The notes beneath the pieces were generated by a model that was not told the origin of the DNA, ran no database searches, and saw nothing but the letters and a program-made list of their open reading frames with translations. Below, piece by piece: positions 53,247 through 62,526 of a stretch of 64,000 nucleotides of DNA (its first letter is position 1; each line of letters begins with the position of its first letter). A program made the translations under genes and the position numbers. The DNA is from Chryseobacterium contaminans (GTDB lineage: Bacteria > Bacteroidota > Bacteroidia > Flavobacteriales > Weeksellaceae), in the NCBI RefSeq assembly GCF_001684955.1, contig NZ_MAYF01000223.1, forward strand, positions 29,779 through 93,778. The letters run 5' to 3'.

Positions 53247-55523
53247 TTAGGTTCTTGATTTTACAGCATCATTTGCTGATTTCATTTCCCTTGCTTTTTT
53301 CAGTTTCTGATTTCCGAAATTGTAGGTTACGCCAATGCTTATCAATCTTGGATAGTTGAAGTTGGTGATATTGTTATATTTTCCGTTAGGCTGTATTCCA
53401 TTAACTCTGTAAAAGCTCTGGTTAAATAAGTCATTGCCTTCCGCAACAATAGTCCAGTCTCCGATAATTTTCTTCACACTGATATCGAAGCTTTGTCTTA
53501 CCCCTATTGTTCCGCCTTCCATAGCTACTTTACTTCCGAAATAATAATTAACCCCTAAAAACCAGTCCTTTTTAGAAGAAAGACGGATGATATTGTTGAT
53601 GGTTGCTGACATATTGTAGTTCTTAACATCCACGATATAAGGCTCCAGTTCTTCACTTTCGTATGGCCCAAGCTGAGAGGTCGGATCCTGCCATACTCCA
53701 CCTGTGTAAGTAATGTATCCAAGGTTCACAGAATAATTGGTGGTCCAGATATCTTTAAACCAGGATTTGTTCATCCCAAGTGTTAAAGCAATTTCTCTGT
53801 TCTTTCCATAATTGGTTCTGATGTATCTCAGGAATCTTATTTTGTCCATAAGCATATTACCCGCTGCATCGTATATGTAATTGCCATTTTCATCCTTTTG
53901 TGGAGTGGTTAAAATTCCCTGTAAAGGAAGCAGGTCCGAAGCCGCGGCATCATCTACCATCGTATAACTCAGGTTGGCATAGAATGCATTCTTATACATA
54001 TAGTTCAGCTCCTGGTTATAGAATTTGGCGGCCAACACAAACGGGTTATTCTGAGTATAATTGGTTGGAGTAAAATACGTTCTGGATGGGTTGAGTTCCC
54101 AGAATCTCGGTCTTCTGATCCTGCTGGAGAAAGTATAGCTTAAATTATGATCCGGATTGATGGCATAATTTAAATTCAGGTAAGGAAGCAGGTTATTATA
54201 ATTTCTTTCAAATCCTGTTTTTCCAAGAATATCTCCCGTACTTCTTGTCATTTCATAGCGGGCTCCTATTTTTCCGGATAACTTTTCAGTCAGCTTTCTC
54301 TCATAGTTGAGATAGATTCCTAAAATATTTTCTTTATAAATGAAGTGATTGGTTTGTTTAGTATCCATTACAAATTCACCGCCTATTAATTTGTCCTGTC
54401 GGGTATCATTATCTGTATTCGTATAATTATAACTTACTCCCATTAACCATGTTGCTCCTTTAGCCGTTTTTTTCAGGAAATCTATATTCGCCGCATAATT
54501 GTTGATGATTTGAGGTACAGATTGCTGTAAAGCTGAGTATCTCTTTTTATACTCTTCCCCTGATGGATCAATACCTAGCGGGATACTCTCATTGAAGCTT
54601 ACTTTATCTCTGTTAAACCACAGGTAAGAAACGTTGGAAGTAAGCTTACTGCCTATAGAGTCTGTCTTTATTTCATAATTTAAATTGAAAGAATGGTTTC
54701 TGGTCTGGGCATCTTCATAATTAACAGTTCTGTCCATTAATACTCCATTTTGCCAGTTAGTCATATCCAGAACTGAATTGAAACTTTTATTGTATCTCAT
54801 ATTATAAGAAAGTCCGAGGCTCTGTTTCTTGTTGATCTCATAATCAATATTAAACCCACCACCGAAGTTTTTATTCGGATCATCATTGGAACCATAAGAC
54901 TCATTTCTGAAGGTAGGATCTCCGTTGGAAAGCGTATATCTTTGTCTTTCTGTCCAGCTTCCCATTCTGAAATTAGAGTTTCCGGACCATTTTCCCTGTC
55001 TGAAATTAAAAGACCCTCCAGCATTAGGATTATTATAATAAGCCTGTTCATTCTGCATTTTCAAAGTCCCATTGTAGCCGTTATTTTTGTTCTTCTTCAT
55101 CACAATATTAATCACCCCTTCCTTAGATTCTACCTGAAATTCACTTCCGGGAACAGTGATCACTTCAATTTTCTGGATATCTTCCGATGGAGTAGACTTC
55201 AGCATTTCAATCAATGCTTCAGCATCCATATTGCTTTTTTTATTATTGATGTAAATGATTGCATCAGATTTTCCAAGAATCTTTAACGTTTTACCATCAA
55301 TGCTGGAAATCATAGGAGTTTGCTTTAAAAGGTTAAAAGTATTAGTCCCTTTAGCAATAGGAGAGGCTGCTACATCATAAACAAGACGGTCTCCCTGTTT
55401 TTTGAAAACCTGTTTCTTGATATTGACGGACTCAATAGCATTTACTTTCAAACTATCTTTTTTCTGCTGGGCGGTAATAAGTCCGCTGAAGAATAGAGCT
55501 GCAATGAGAATTTGAGTTTTCAT
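53247..55523 (-). CDS. TonB-dependent receptor-like outer-membrane protein (copy A)
   Basis: The 758-aa product has the same architecture as the next gene. A signal peptide (MKTQILIAALFFSGLITA|QQK), plug-like region (VKSTPSEDIQKIEVITVPGS-like, KEGVINIVMKK) and barrel ending ISIGVTYNFGNQKLKKAREM are visible. The two proteins align along their full length, so they arose by tandem duplication. They differ most in the loops of the barrel, as expected for different ligands. First gene of the unit. Confidence 0.83.
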   Translation of the reverse strand: MKTQILIAALFFSGLITAQQKKDSLKVNAIESVNIKKQVFKKQGDRLVYDVAASPIAKGTNTFNLLKQTPMISSIDGKTLKILGKSDAIIYINNKKSNMDAEALIEMLKSTPSEDIQKIEVITVPGSEFQVESKEGVINIVMKKNKNNGYNGTLKMQNEQAYYNNPNAGGSFNFRQGKWSGNSNFRMGSWTERQRYTLSNGDPTFRNESYGSNDDPNKNFGGGFNIDYEINKKQSLGLSYNMRYNKSFNSVLDMTNWQNGVLMDRTVNYEDAQTRNHSFNLNYEIKTDSIGSKLTSNVSYLWFNRDKVSFNESIPLGIDPSGEEYKKRYSALQQSVPQIINNYAANIDFLKKTAKGATWLMGVSYNYTNTDNDTRQDKLIGGEFVMDTKQTNHFIYKENILGIYLNYERKLTEKLSGKIGARYEMTRSTGDILGKTGFERNYNNLLPYLNLNYAINPDHNLSYTFSSRIRRPRFWELNPSRTYFTPTNYTQNNPFVLAAKFYNQELNYMYKNAFYANLSYTMVDDAAASDLLPLQGILTTPQKDENGNYIYDAAGNMLMDKIRFLRYIRTNYGKNREIALTLGMNKSWFKDIWTTNYSVNLGYITYTGGVWQDPTSQLGPYESEELEPYIVDVKNYNMSATINNIIRLSSKKDWFLGVNYYFGSKVAMEGGTIGVRQSFDISVKKIIGDWTIVAEGNDLFNQSFYRVNGIQPNGKYNNITNFNYPRLISIGVTYNFGNQKLKKAREMKSANDAVKSRT

Positions 55524-55572
55524 GATTATTATTTTTTAATTAATAGCTTGTATGGTTTGTTATTTTACATTA

Positions 55573-55604
55573 CAAAGATATATAATAAATTTAGTATCAT
55601 GCAA
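55573..55604 (-). promoter_or_regulatory. Promoter of the tandem receptors
   Basis: On the minus strand TTG (55604-55602), 21-base spacer and TATCTTTG (55580-55573) fit the Bacteroidota consensus. Start expected about 45 bases before the ATG. The rest of the gap (55605-55764) is AT rich without clear features. Confidence 0.6.
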
Positions 55605-55764
55605 TACAAAGTACTGAAAAATAATTTTTACGAGTTTTAACTTGTTGATTTTCAGTTAATAAATTTTTGGTTTAAAAAAATGATTGCTTGACCTTTCTGT
55701 ATAATAAGACAACTGTAACAATAATTTTGTTACAGCAAAACATGAAATTTTATGAAAAATAATT

Positions 55765-56103
55765 TTATTCCCTGTTGAATTGAGCCAGTTTTTTATCCAC
55801 CCAAACCGTAGCAAAAGGAAAAAACGCAGCTAATAAAGCGAACACAAAATCTTCATCATCCCAATTGTAAATTTTTCTTGCAGGAAGGCAGAGTAAAAGA
55901 TAGAGCGTAAAAAATAGTCCGTGTAAACTCCCAATTACACTAATGAAAATAATAGAATACAGGTTTTCATCATATCGAATCCAGATCATGGCAACACAAT
56001 ACAGTAGAACGCATGAAATAGCTTCCGCAAGACAAATCTGTTTAAACCATTTGATGAGTTTTCCCTGAGAATATTTTGAGAAAAATTTTTCGATGAAGTT
56101 CAT
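55765..56103 (-). CDS. DUF3817 membrane protein
   Basis: The 112-aa product has three TM segments with FKQICLAEAISCVLLYCVAM, VIGSLHGLFFTLYLLLCL and FAFFPFATVWVDKKL-like sequence, the DUF3817 pattern (short integral membrane proteins, role unknown). It lies 6 bases after the TonB-like gene and may be in the recJ-nadD transcript. Confidence 0.8.
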   Translation of the reverse strand: MNFIEKFFSKYSQGKLIKWFKQICLAEAISCVLLYCVAMIWIRYDENLYSIIFISVIGSLHGLFFTLYLLLCLPARKIYNWDDEDFVFALLAAFFPFATVWVDKKLAQFNRE

Positions 56104-56109
56104 GAATAA

Positions 56110-56907
56110 TTATTTATAGTAAATGAAGAAGCTTGTCTCACTTTTTACTGGATAGCCTCCGTATTTTACAGGCTCAAAGTTAGTATATTTTATAAACTTT
56201 TTAATCTCCTTTTCAAAATAAGGAATATATTTCAGATTACGATCATTATAAATATTATGCTTGAATTCTTCTTTTAAAACCTTTCCTTTTTCATTTAATG
56301 TGAGTGTAACAGCAGTGTTTGAATGATATTTTTGAGACGGGTCATAATTTTGGTAACCTTCAGGATAAGCAACGTTTTTAAAAAAATCCTTATTCAGTAG
56401 GTCATTGCCATCATTATAAATAAGATAAGTACCTTTGTAAGTCCATTCAGAATGTTCATTTCTATCAAAAATTTTTCCAGGATGTTTTTTTACGTACTGA
56501 GCAACCGATTCTGCAACAAGCCCATCAACAAAATCTTTACCGAATTTTTTTTCAGTCAATTCTGTCATCATCGAGTAATAGCATCCCCCTGAATAACCAC
56601 CACTATCACTTCCCATCCATTCTCCTCCCCAAATAATAGTATGCTTTTTTAAAACTTCTTTGAGCTCTTCACCAGGTAGAAAATTGTCACCATAAGGAGC
56701 AGCAATGTTGATGTAATATTTATTTTGGATTTTTGAATCATTCTCCGCCCGAATTGAGTCTTCACGGCACCGCTCTTTATTATATTTTATTCTTGCCTCA
56801 TAAGCCTTCTTTCTCCATTCATTAAGAGAATCATTTTTTAAAGCAGTTAATTCCTGAGCGTATAAACAACTTTGTAAAAAGACGAGTAAGAATATGGATA
56901 ATTTCAT
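56110..56907 (-). CDS. Exported protein with TonB-like C-terminal region
   Basis: The 265-aa product has a signal sequence (MKLSIFLLVFLQSCLYAQEL; the LQSC motif could also be lipidated). The C-terminal section AVTLTLNEKGKVLKEEFKHNI ... YFEKEIKKFIKYTNFEPVKYGGYPVKSETSFFIYY resembles the TonB C-terminal fold, although there is no N-terminal membrane anchor or Pro-rich spacer. Middle part unknown. It begins 3 bases after nadD. Confidence 0.65.
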   Translation of the reverse strand: MKLSIFLLVFLQSCLYAQELTALKNDSLNEWRKKAYEARIKYNKERCREDSIRAENDSKIQNKYYINIAAPYGDNFLPGEELKEVLKKHTIIWGGEWMGSDSGGYSGGCYYSMMTELTEKKFGKDFVDGLVAESVAQYVKKHPGKIFDRNEHSEWTYKGTYLIYNDGNDLLNKDFFKNVAYPEGYQNYDPSQKYHSNTAVTLTLNEKGKVLKEEFKHNIYNDRNLKYIPYFEKEIKKFIKYTNFEPVKYGGYPVKSETSFFIYYK

Positions 56908-56910
56908 TGT

Positions 56911-57495
56911 TTATTTATAAAAGTTACTACCATCCAAATATTCAAAAACTTCGGGTGGTAACATAGGCCTTACATTCTTACCTTCTTTTATCATATTACG
57001 GATTTCTGTAGCAGAAAGTTCAATGACAGGAGCTTTTATCATAGAGATATTCTCATGCTGAAGATATTCAGAATCTTTCTTTTCTCCTTCAAATACCCTT
57101 GGGTAAACAATAATATGATGGTTTTTAATCAAAGTATCAGCATTTTTCCACTTATGAAGACTATCCAGGTTGTCTTCGCCCATAATCAGGCTGAAAGAAT
57201 AGTCTGGGTGCTTTTCATGAAGATAAGTAAGTGTATCAATAGTATAACTTGGCTTCGGAAGAGAAAACTCCACATTGGAAGCACGCATATTCGGATAGTT
57301 TTTCACCGCTAGCTGTACCATATCCAATCTATTGTGGTCTTTCAACAAAGATTTTTTGTCCTTGAAAGGATTTTGCGGGCTCACTACAAACCACAGTTCA
57401 TCCATATCCGAATTTTCCAGAATATAATTAGCTAAAATAAGATGACCGATATGGATCGGATTAAAAGATCCGAAAAATAGACCGATTTTTTTCAT
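56911..57495 (-). CDS. nadD: Nicotinate-nucleotide adenylyltransferase
   Basis: The 194-aa enzyme adenylylates nicotinate mononucleotide in NAD synthesis. It shows the nucleotidyltransferase motif GLFFGSFNPIHIGHLILAN (HxGH), the family stretch ELWFVVSPQNPFKDKKSLL and C-terminal IELSATEIRNMI (SxTxxR). Full length for NadD. It follows recJ by 42 bases. Confidence 0.95.
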   Translation of the reverse strand: MKKIGLFFGSFNPIHIGHLILANYILENSDMDELWFVVSPQNPFKDKKSLLKDHNRLDMVQLAVKNYPNMRASNVEFSLPKPSYTIDTLTYLHEKHPDYSFSLIMGEDNLDSLHKWKNADTLIKNHHIIVYPRVFEGEKKDSEYLQHENISMIKAPVIELSATEIRNMIKEGKNVRPMLPPEVFEYLDGSNFYK

Positions 57496-57537
57496 ATTTG
57501 TTTAGATAGCAGGGAGAATCATATCGCCAATGATTAT

Positions 57538-59250
57538 TTAATCCCTAAACTTTACATCCTTTATATTAAGATAATGAGTCACATTGCCTTTCCAATGATT
57601 TTCTTCCAGCGTAAAAGCAAGATCAAAGTTTTTATTTTTAAAATCATCTACAAACTGACCCAGCTTAAAGCCGACACATTCAATATTTCTTCCCGTAGAT
57701 TCCTGCTTGATATAAAACTTCAGGTGATTATTATCTTTACCCATTGTTTTTACATAGCCGGAAAGCTTCTGATTGGAAAGAGTAAAGATAGGTTTCATAT
57801 TCTGAGGCCCGAAAGGTGCCAGCTTCCTGTGGAAATTAATAAATTCCCTGTTGATATCATCAATTTTAATTTCAGAATCAATCGTAATGGAAGGTTCCTT
57901 TTGATGTTCCTGAATTCTTTCAGAAACAATTTTCTCAAATTTAACCTTGAAAGCTTCAAACTTTTCTTTCTCCATTGATAATCCTGCAGCAGCATGGTGT
58001 CCCCCGAATTTAAGGAAATATTCAGAACACATATCAAGTGCCTCATGAACATCAAAATCAGAAACAGATCTTGCAGAAGCTACCATTTCACCATTATTCC
58101 CGTCTGTAAATACCAGTGTAGGTTTATAATAGGTTTCAATAAGTCTGGAAGCCACAATTCCAATCACTCCTTTGTTCCATTCAGGATGATAAACAATCGT
58201 GGTATGTTTCGTTTCCTGCTGAGATTCTATAATCTGATTTAAAGCTGAAAGAGTAGAGTTCATATCCAGCTCACGCCTTTCATCGTTGAGGTTCATGATA
58301 TCACTCACAATCTGGTGGGCATGTTTCAGGTTTTCAGAAACCATAAGTTCTACAGCAGCTTTTCCATGGGAAATTCTTCCTGCAGCATTTATTTTGGGAG
58401 CAATTTCAAAAACAATATTTGAAATTTCAAAATGAGATAGTTTATCTTCCGGAATTAATAATCTTAATCCAAGATTTCTTGTTTTTCTCAGGGTTTTCAA
58501 TCCCATTTTTGCAAGAACCCTGTTTTCACCGGTCATCGAAACAATATCGGCTGCTATGGATATAGCAAGAAGATCCGTGAGCTCAAATAATTCAGCATCC
58601 GGAAGTTTATAAATGGTATTAAGTCCCTGGCAAAGCTTAAAGCCTACACCGCATCCGGAAAGTTCCTTGAACGGGTATCGGCAGTCACTTCTTTTAGGGT
58701 CAAGTACGGCTGCTGCATTAGGAATTTCTTCACCGGGAAGGTGGTGATCACAGATAATAAAATCTATTCCAAGACTGGAAGCATAATTAATCATATCAAG
58801 AGCCTTGATTCCACAGTCTAAAGCAATGATTAGTGAAAAACCATTCTCTTTGGCAAAATCAATTCCCTCTGTAGAAATTCCGTATCCTTCAGAATTTCTG
58901 TCCGGAATATAGTAATCCAGATATTTTTTCTCAACAATCTTGCTGAGATAAAGATACATTAAAGCAACTGCTGTAGTTCCATCCACATCATAGTCGCCAT
59001 ATACCAATATTTTTTCGCCATTTTCAATGGCTGTGGCAATACGCTCTACAGCTTTTTGCATATCTGCCATTAAAAACGGACTGTGTATATCGTTAAGGTT
59101 TGGTTTGAAAAATTCTCTCGCCTTCTGATAATTGTCAATTCCTCTTAGAACGAGAAGTTTAGATTCAAAAGTACCAAAACCAAGTGACGAACTTAGTCCG
59201 TCCACAACTTCCTCATCGGGTTCGGGCTTGTAAATCCATTTTTGACTCAT
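57538..59250 (-). CDS. recJ: Single-stranded-DNA-specific exonuclease RecJ
   Basis: The ATG at 59250 (570 aa, MSQKWIYKPEPDEEVVDGLS) matches usual RecJ starts. The upstream in-frame start adds only a hydrophobic stub. DHH-family motifs are VYGDYDVDGTTAV, LIIALDCG, ICDHHLPGEEIP and the DHHA1 motif FGGHHAAAGL. It is a 5'-3' exonuclease in recombination and mismatch repair. A TATTTTTG element ends 5 bases before the start codon. Confidence 0.95.
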   Translation of the reverse strand: MSQKWIYKPEPDEEVVDGLSSSLGFGTFESKLLVLRGIDNYQKAREFFKPNLNDIHSPFLMADMQKAVERIATAIENGEKILVYGDYDVDGTTAVALMYLYLSKIVEKKYLDYYIPDRNSEGYGISTEGIDFAKENGFSLIIALDCGIKALDMINYASSLGIDFIICDHHLPGEEIPNAAAVLDPKRSDCRYPFKELSGCGVGFKLCQGLNTIYKLPDAELFELTDLLAISIAADIVSMTGENRVLAKMGLKTLRKTRNLGLRLLIPEDKLSHFEISNIVFEIAPKINAAGRISHGKAAVELMVSENLKHAHQIVSDIMNLNDERRELDMNSTLSALNQIIESQQETKHTTIVYHPEWNKGVIGIVASRLIETYYKPTLVFTDGNNGEMVASARSVSDFDVHEALDMCSEYFLKFGGHHAAAGLSMEKEKFEAFKVKFEKIVSERIQEHQKEPSITIDSEIKIDDINREFINFHRKLAPFGPQNMKPIFTLSNQKLSGYVKTMGKDNNHLKFYIKQESTGRNIECVGFKLGQFVDDFKNKNFDLAFTLEENHWKGNVTHYLNIKDVKFRD

Positions 59251-59255
59251 GTTCA

Positions 59256-59263
59256 CAAAAATA
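59256..59263 (-). promoter_or_regulatory. -7 element of recJ, close to the start codon
   Basis: The minus strand reads TATTTTTG, a perfect TAnnTTTG, 5 bases before the ATG, so the transcript would be leaderless or nearly so. No -33 match was found, which lowers confidence. Confidence 0.4.
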
Positions 59264-59353
59264 AGGAAAAAAAATAGCATTTTGATGGGATAGGGAGCGA
59301 AGTTTTGACTTAATAATTGTTAAAAATTGATTACCTTCGTGCTCCAAATTTAA

Positions 59354-60169
59354 ATGACTATGAAAAAAATTATCGTATGCCTTACTTTTTTAGGCGCAAT
59401 GAACTCAATGAATGCACAATTTAATCTCGGAAAAGCTGCCGGGGTTGTTACAAAGGGTGCAAAAGCTTTAACGTTTACAAACGAAGATGCAATCAAATTA
59501 TCCAAAGAATCTGTAGACTGGATGGATAAAAATAATCCTGTAGCGGGACCAAAAGATCCTTACACCGTAAGATTGAATAAACTGTTTGGAAAACACAAAT
59601 CACAAGATGGGCTTAATTTGAACTATAAAGTATATAAAGTAAAAGATATCAATGCTTTTGCTTGTGCAGACGGAAGTGTTCGTGTATTCTCTTCTCTGAT
59701 GGATATCATGACAGATAACGAGTTATTGGCTGTAATTGGTCACGAGATCGGACACGTTAAAAATCAGGATACAAAAGATGCCATGAAATCTGCCTATTTA
59801 AAAGCAGCTGCATTAGACGCAGCTTCATCAGCATCTGGTGCGGTAGCTACTCTTAATGACAGCCAGATAGGGAAGATGGCTAATGCATTTTTAGATGCTT
59901 CCCATAGCAAAAAGCAGGAATCAGAAGCAGATACTTATTCTTATGATTTTATGAAAGCTAATAAATATGATGTAGTAGGCGCTTATACCGCTTTTAAGAA
60001 ACTAGCTTTATTATCAGAAGGAAGTGCACAATCCGGATTTGAAAAAATGTTCAACTCTCACCCCGACAGTGAGAAAAGAGCTCAGAACATCAAAAAGAGA
60101 GCTGAAAAAGACGGGTTATGGAAAGATCCGGGAACTGTTGCTATTCCAACAACGAAACTTACAAAATAA
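59354..60169 (+). CDS. M48-family zinc metallopeptidase, exported
   Basis: The 271-aa product has a signal peptide (KKIIVCLTFLGAMNSMNA|QF) and the zinc motif VIGHEIGHVKNQ with the third ligand in KKQESEADTYSYDFM, as in M48 peptidases related to BepA/LoiP. It may act in periplasmic protein quality control. A second ATG six bases downstream is equally possible. It ends in a strong terminator. Confidence 0.88.
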   Translation: MTMKKIIVCLTFLGAMNSMNAQFNLGKAAGVVTKGAKALTFTNEDAIKLSKESVDWMDKNNPVAGPKDPYTVRLNKLFGKHKSQDGLNLNYKVYKVKDINAFACADGSVRVFSSLMDIMTDNELLAVIGHEIGHVKNQDTKDAMKSAYLKAAALDAASSASGAVATLNDSQIGKMANAFLDASHSKKQESEADTYSYDFMKANKYDVVGAYTAFKKLALLSEGSAQSGFEKMFNSHPDSEKRAQNIKKRAEKDGLWKDPGTVAIPTTKLTK

Positions 60170-60191
60170 TTATTTTATTTATTGTTAAACG

Positions 60192-60225
60192 AAAATACCT
60201 CAGAGCATTGCTTTGAGGTATTTTT
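60192..60225. terminator. Bidirectional terminator
   Basis: AAAATACCTCAGAG (60192-60205), loop CATTG and CTTTGAGGTATTTTT (60211-60225) form a long stem between convergent genes. Confidence 0.85.
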
Positions 60226-60246
60226 ATATTCATTGAATGTATCAGA

Positions 60247-61869
60247 TTAAGAATACATTTTCTCTCTTAATTCCTTTACTTTTTTATCAGCAAGATACTC
60301 ATCGTAAGTCATCTCTCTGTCGATGATTCCGTTAGGAGTCAATTCGATGATTCTGTTACAGACAGTCGACAACATTTCGTGGTCATGAGATGCCAATAAA
60401 AGGTTTCCTTTGAAGTTAGACAATGAGTTGTTCAATGTGGTAATACTTTCAAGGTCTAAGTGGTTGGTAGGCTCATCTAATAAAAGAACGTTTGCTTTCT
60501 GAAGCATCATTCTACTGAACATACATCTCATTTTTTCACCTCCTGAAAGTACTTTACAAGATTTCAAGGCTTCATCACCGGAGAATAACATTCTACCTAA
60601 GAATCCTCTTACGAACTCTTCGTGACGTTCTTCGTCATTCTTAGTAAATTGTCTTAACCAATCAACCAAGCTTAAATCTTCCTGGAAGAACTTAGTGTTA
60701 TCTAAAGGCATGTGAGACTGGTTCGTAGTAACTCCCCAGGCAACAGTTCCTTTATCTGCTTCAACATTTCCAGCCAAAATTTCGAAAAATTCCGTGATTG
60801 CTAAAGAGTTTTTAGAAAGTACAGCTACTTTATCACCTTTTTTAAGGTTTAGGTCGATATTAGAGAATAATAATTCTCCGTCTTTTGTTTTTTCAAGACC
60901 TTTTACATCAAGGATCTGATCTCCTGCTTCTCTTTCCATTTCGAAAATAATCGCTGGATATCTTCTTGAAGTAGGTTTAATGTCGTCGATGTTCAGCTTA
61001 TCAATCATTTTCTTTCTTGCGGTAGCCTGTTTCGCTTTTGCTACGTTAGAACTGAATCTTGCAATGAAATCCTGAAGTTCTTTTTTCTTCTCTTCAGCTT
61101 TTTTGTTAGCCTGAGCTCTTTGTTTTGTAGCTAATTGAGATGCCTGATACCAGAAAGAGTAGTTACCTGTATAAAGGTTCAGCTTAGAATAATCTAAGTC
61201 ACCGATGTGCGTACAAACCGTATCTAAGAAGTGACGGTCGTGAGATACTACAATTACCGTGTTTTCATAATCAGCAAGGAAATCCTCTAACCAAGAGATT
61301 GTATCAATGTCAAGGTCGTTGGTAGGCTCATCCAGAATCAATACATCAGGATTACCGAAAAGTGCCTGAGCCAAAAGAACCTTTACTTTGTCTTTATTCT
61401 CAAGTTCACTCATCATTTGCCAGTGCATATCATCAGTGATTCCTACGTTAGAAAGCATGGTTTGTGCATCAGATTCGGCAGTCCATCCACCCATTTCATC
61501 ATAGATTACACCTAATTCACCTGCCTTAATTCCGTCTTCATCGGAGAAATCTTCTTTTGCGTATAACGCATCCATTTCCTCCTTTATCTCAAATAATTTT
61601 TTATTACCTCTTAATACAGCTTCAAGAACAGTATACTGATCATAAGCAAAGTGATCCTGTTCTAAAACTGACATTCTTTTCCCTGGCTCCAGAGATACGT
61701 GACCTGTTGTAGGATCTTGCTTTCCTGTTAATATTTTAAGGAATGTAGACTTTCCCGCCCCGTTTGCTCCGATGATCCCGTAGCAGTTTCCTTTGGTAAA
61801 CATAATATTTACCTCGTCAAAAAGAACTCTTTTCCCGAATTGTAAAGATAAGTTAGATACTGTTAACAT
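60247..61869 (-). CDS. ABC-F family ATPase (YbiT-like) with degenerate second Walker A
   Basis: The 540-aa protein has two ABC domains and no membrane domain, and aligns in order with YbiT-type ABC-F proteins. These bind the ribosome and assist translation. Domain 1 has Walker A GANGAGKST and Walker B LILDEPTNDLD but a degenerate signature (MSELENKDKVKVLLAQ). The inter-domain linker is charged (KKAEEKKKELQDFIARFSSN). Domain 2 has the signature LSGGEKMRC and Walker B LLLDEPTNHLD, but its Walker A reads LSKNSLAITEF, without the lysine. Function therefore may rest on one ATP site. Confidence 0.9.
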   Translation of the reverse strand: MLTVSNLSLQFGKRVLFDEVNIMFTKGNCYGIIGANGAGKSTFLKILTGKQDPTTGHVSLEPGKRMSVLEQDHFAYDQYTVLEAVLRGNKKLFEIKEEMDALYAKEDFSDEDGIKAGELGVIYDEMGGWTAESDAQTMLSNVGITDDMHWQMMSELENKDKVKVLLAQALFGNPDVLILDEPTNDLDIDTISWLEDFLADYENTVIVVSHDRHFLDTVCTHIGDLDYSKLNLYTGNYSFWYQASQLATKQRAQANKKAEEKKKELQDFIARFSSNVAKAKQATARKKMIDKLNIDDIKPTSRRYPAIIFEMEREAGDQILDVKGLEKTKDGELLFSNIDLNLKKGDKVAVLSKNSLAITEFFEILAGNVEADKGTVAWGVTTNQSHMPLDNTKFFQEDLSLVDWLRQFTKNDEERHEEFVRGFLGRMLFSGDEALKSCKVLSGGEKMRCMFSRMMLQKANVLLLDEPTNHLDLESITTLNNSLSNFKGNLLLASHDHEMLSTVCNRIIELTPNGIIDREMTYDEYLADKKVKELREKMYS

Positions 61870-61987
61870 ATAGTTTTGTAAATTTGGCGCAAAAATACAA
61901 AAAGAATTTGGGTATTTTGTAATAATATAATAGTCAAGTTTTTAAATGTATGGTATTTTTTATATATTTCATTAACGAAATTTTAAA

Positions 61988-62449
61988 ATGATGAAGATTG
62001 AGAAAACAGTTAACATATTAAACAGAAGAGCCCGTTTTGAGTATGAAATTCTTGAAGAATATGAAGCCGGAATGGTTTTAACGGGTACAGAAATAAAATC
62101 TTTACGTTCTTCCAAAGCATCTATCACAGAATCGTTCTGTCAGTTTATTGATGGGGAGTTATACATCATCAACATGATGATTGATGAGTATAAATTGGGA
62201 ACTTTTTACAACCATAAAACAAAAAGGGAACGGAAATTGCTCTTGCACAAAAAAGAATTGCAAAAACTTGAAAAAAAGTTAAAAGATGCAGGGAACACGA
62301 TTATACCTTTAAAATTATATATCACTGACCGAGGTAAAGCAAAAGTGCTGATAGCGCTGGGGAGAGGGAAAAAGCTCTTCGATAAAAGAGAGGCCATTAA
62401 AGATAGAGAAAATAAGCGGAACCTGGACAGAATATTAAAGAAAAGTTAA
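61988..62449 (+). CDS. smpB: SsrA-binding protein SmpB
   Basis: The 153-aa product carries NRRARFEYEILEEYEAGMVLTGTEIKSLRS and ends with basic DKREAIKDRENKRNLDRIL, the SmpB tail that occupies the vacant mRNA channel. It partners tmRNA in ribosome rescue. No tmRNA gene was seen in this window. Confidence 0.97.
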   Translation: MMKIEKTVNILNRRARFEYEILEEYEAGMVLTGTEIKSLRSSKASITESFCQFIDGELYIINMMIDEYKLGTFYNHKTKRERKLLLHKKELQKLEKKLKDAGNTIIPLKLYITDRGKAKVLIALGRGKKLFDKREAIKDRENKRNLDRILKKS

Positions 62450-62465
62450 AAATCATTTGAAAAAC

Positions 62466-62497
62466 TTTGTATATAAAGAAAAATTATATTTATTTTG
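62466..62497 (+). promoter_or_regulatory. Probable promoter of the OmpA-family gene
   Basis: TTTG (62466-62469), 21-base spacer and TATTTTG (62491-62497), a -7 element one base shorter than consensus. A leader of about 25 bases would precede the ATG at 62527. Confidence 0.45.
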
Positions 62498-62526
62498 CAT
62501 TATCAATTATTTAATCATTTAATTCT

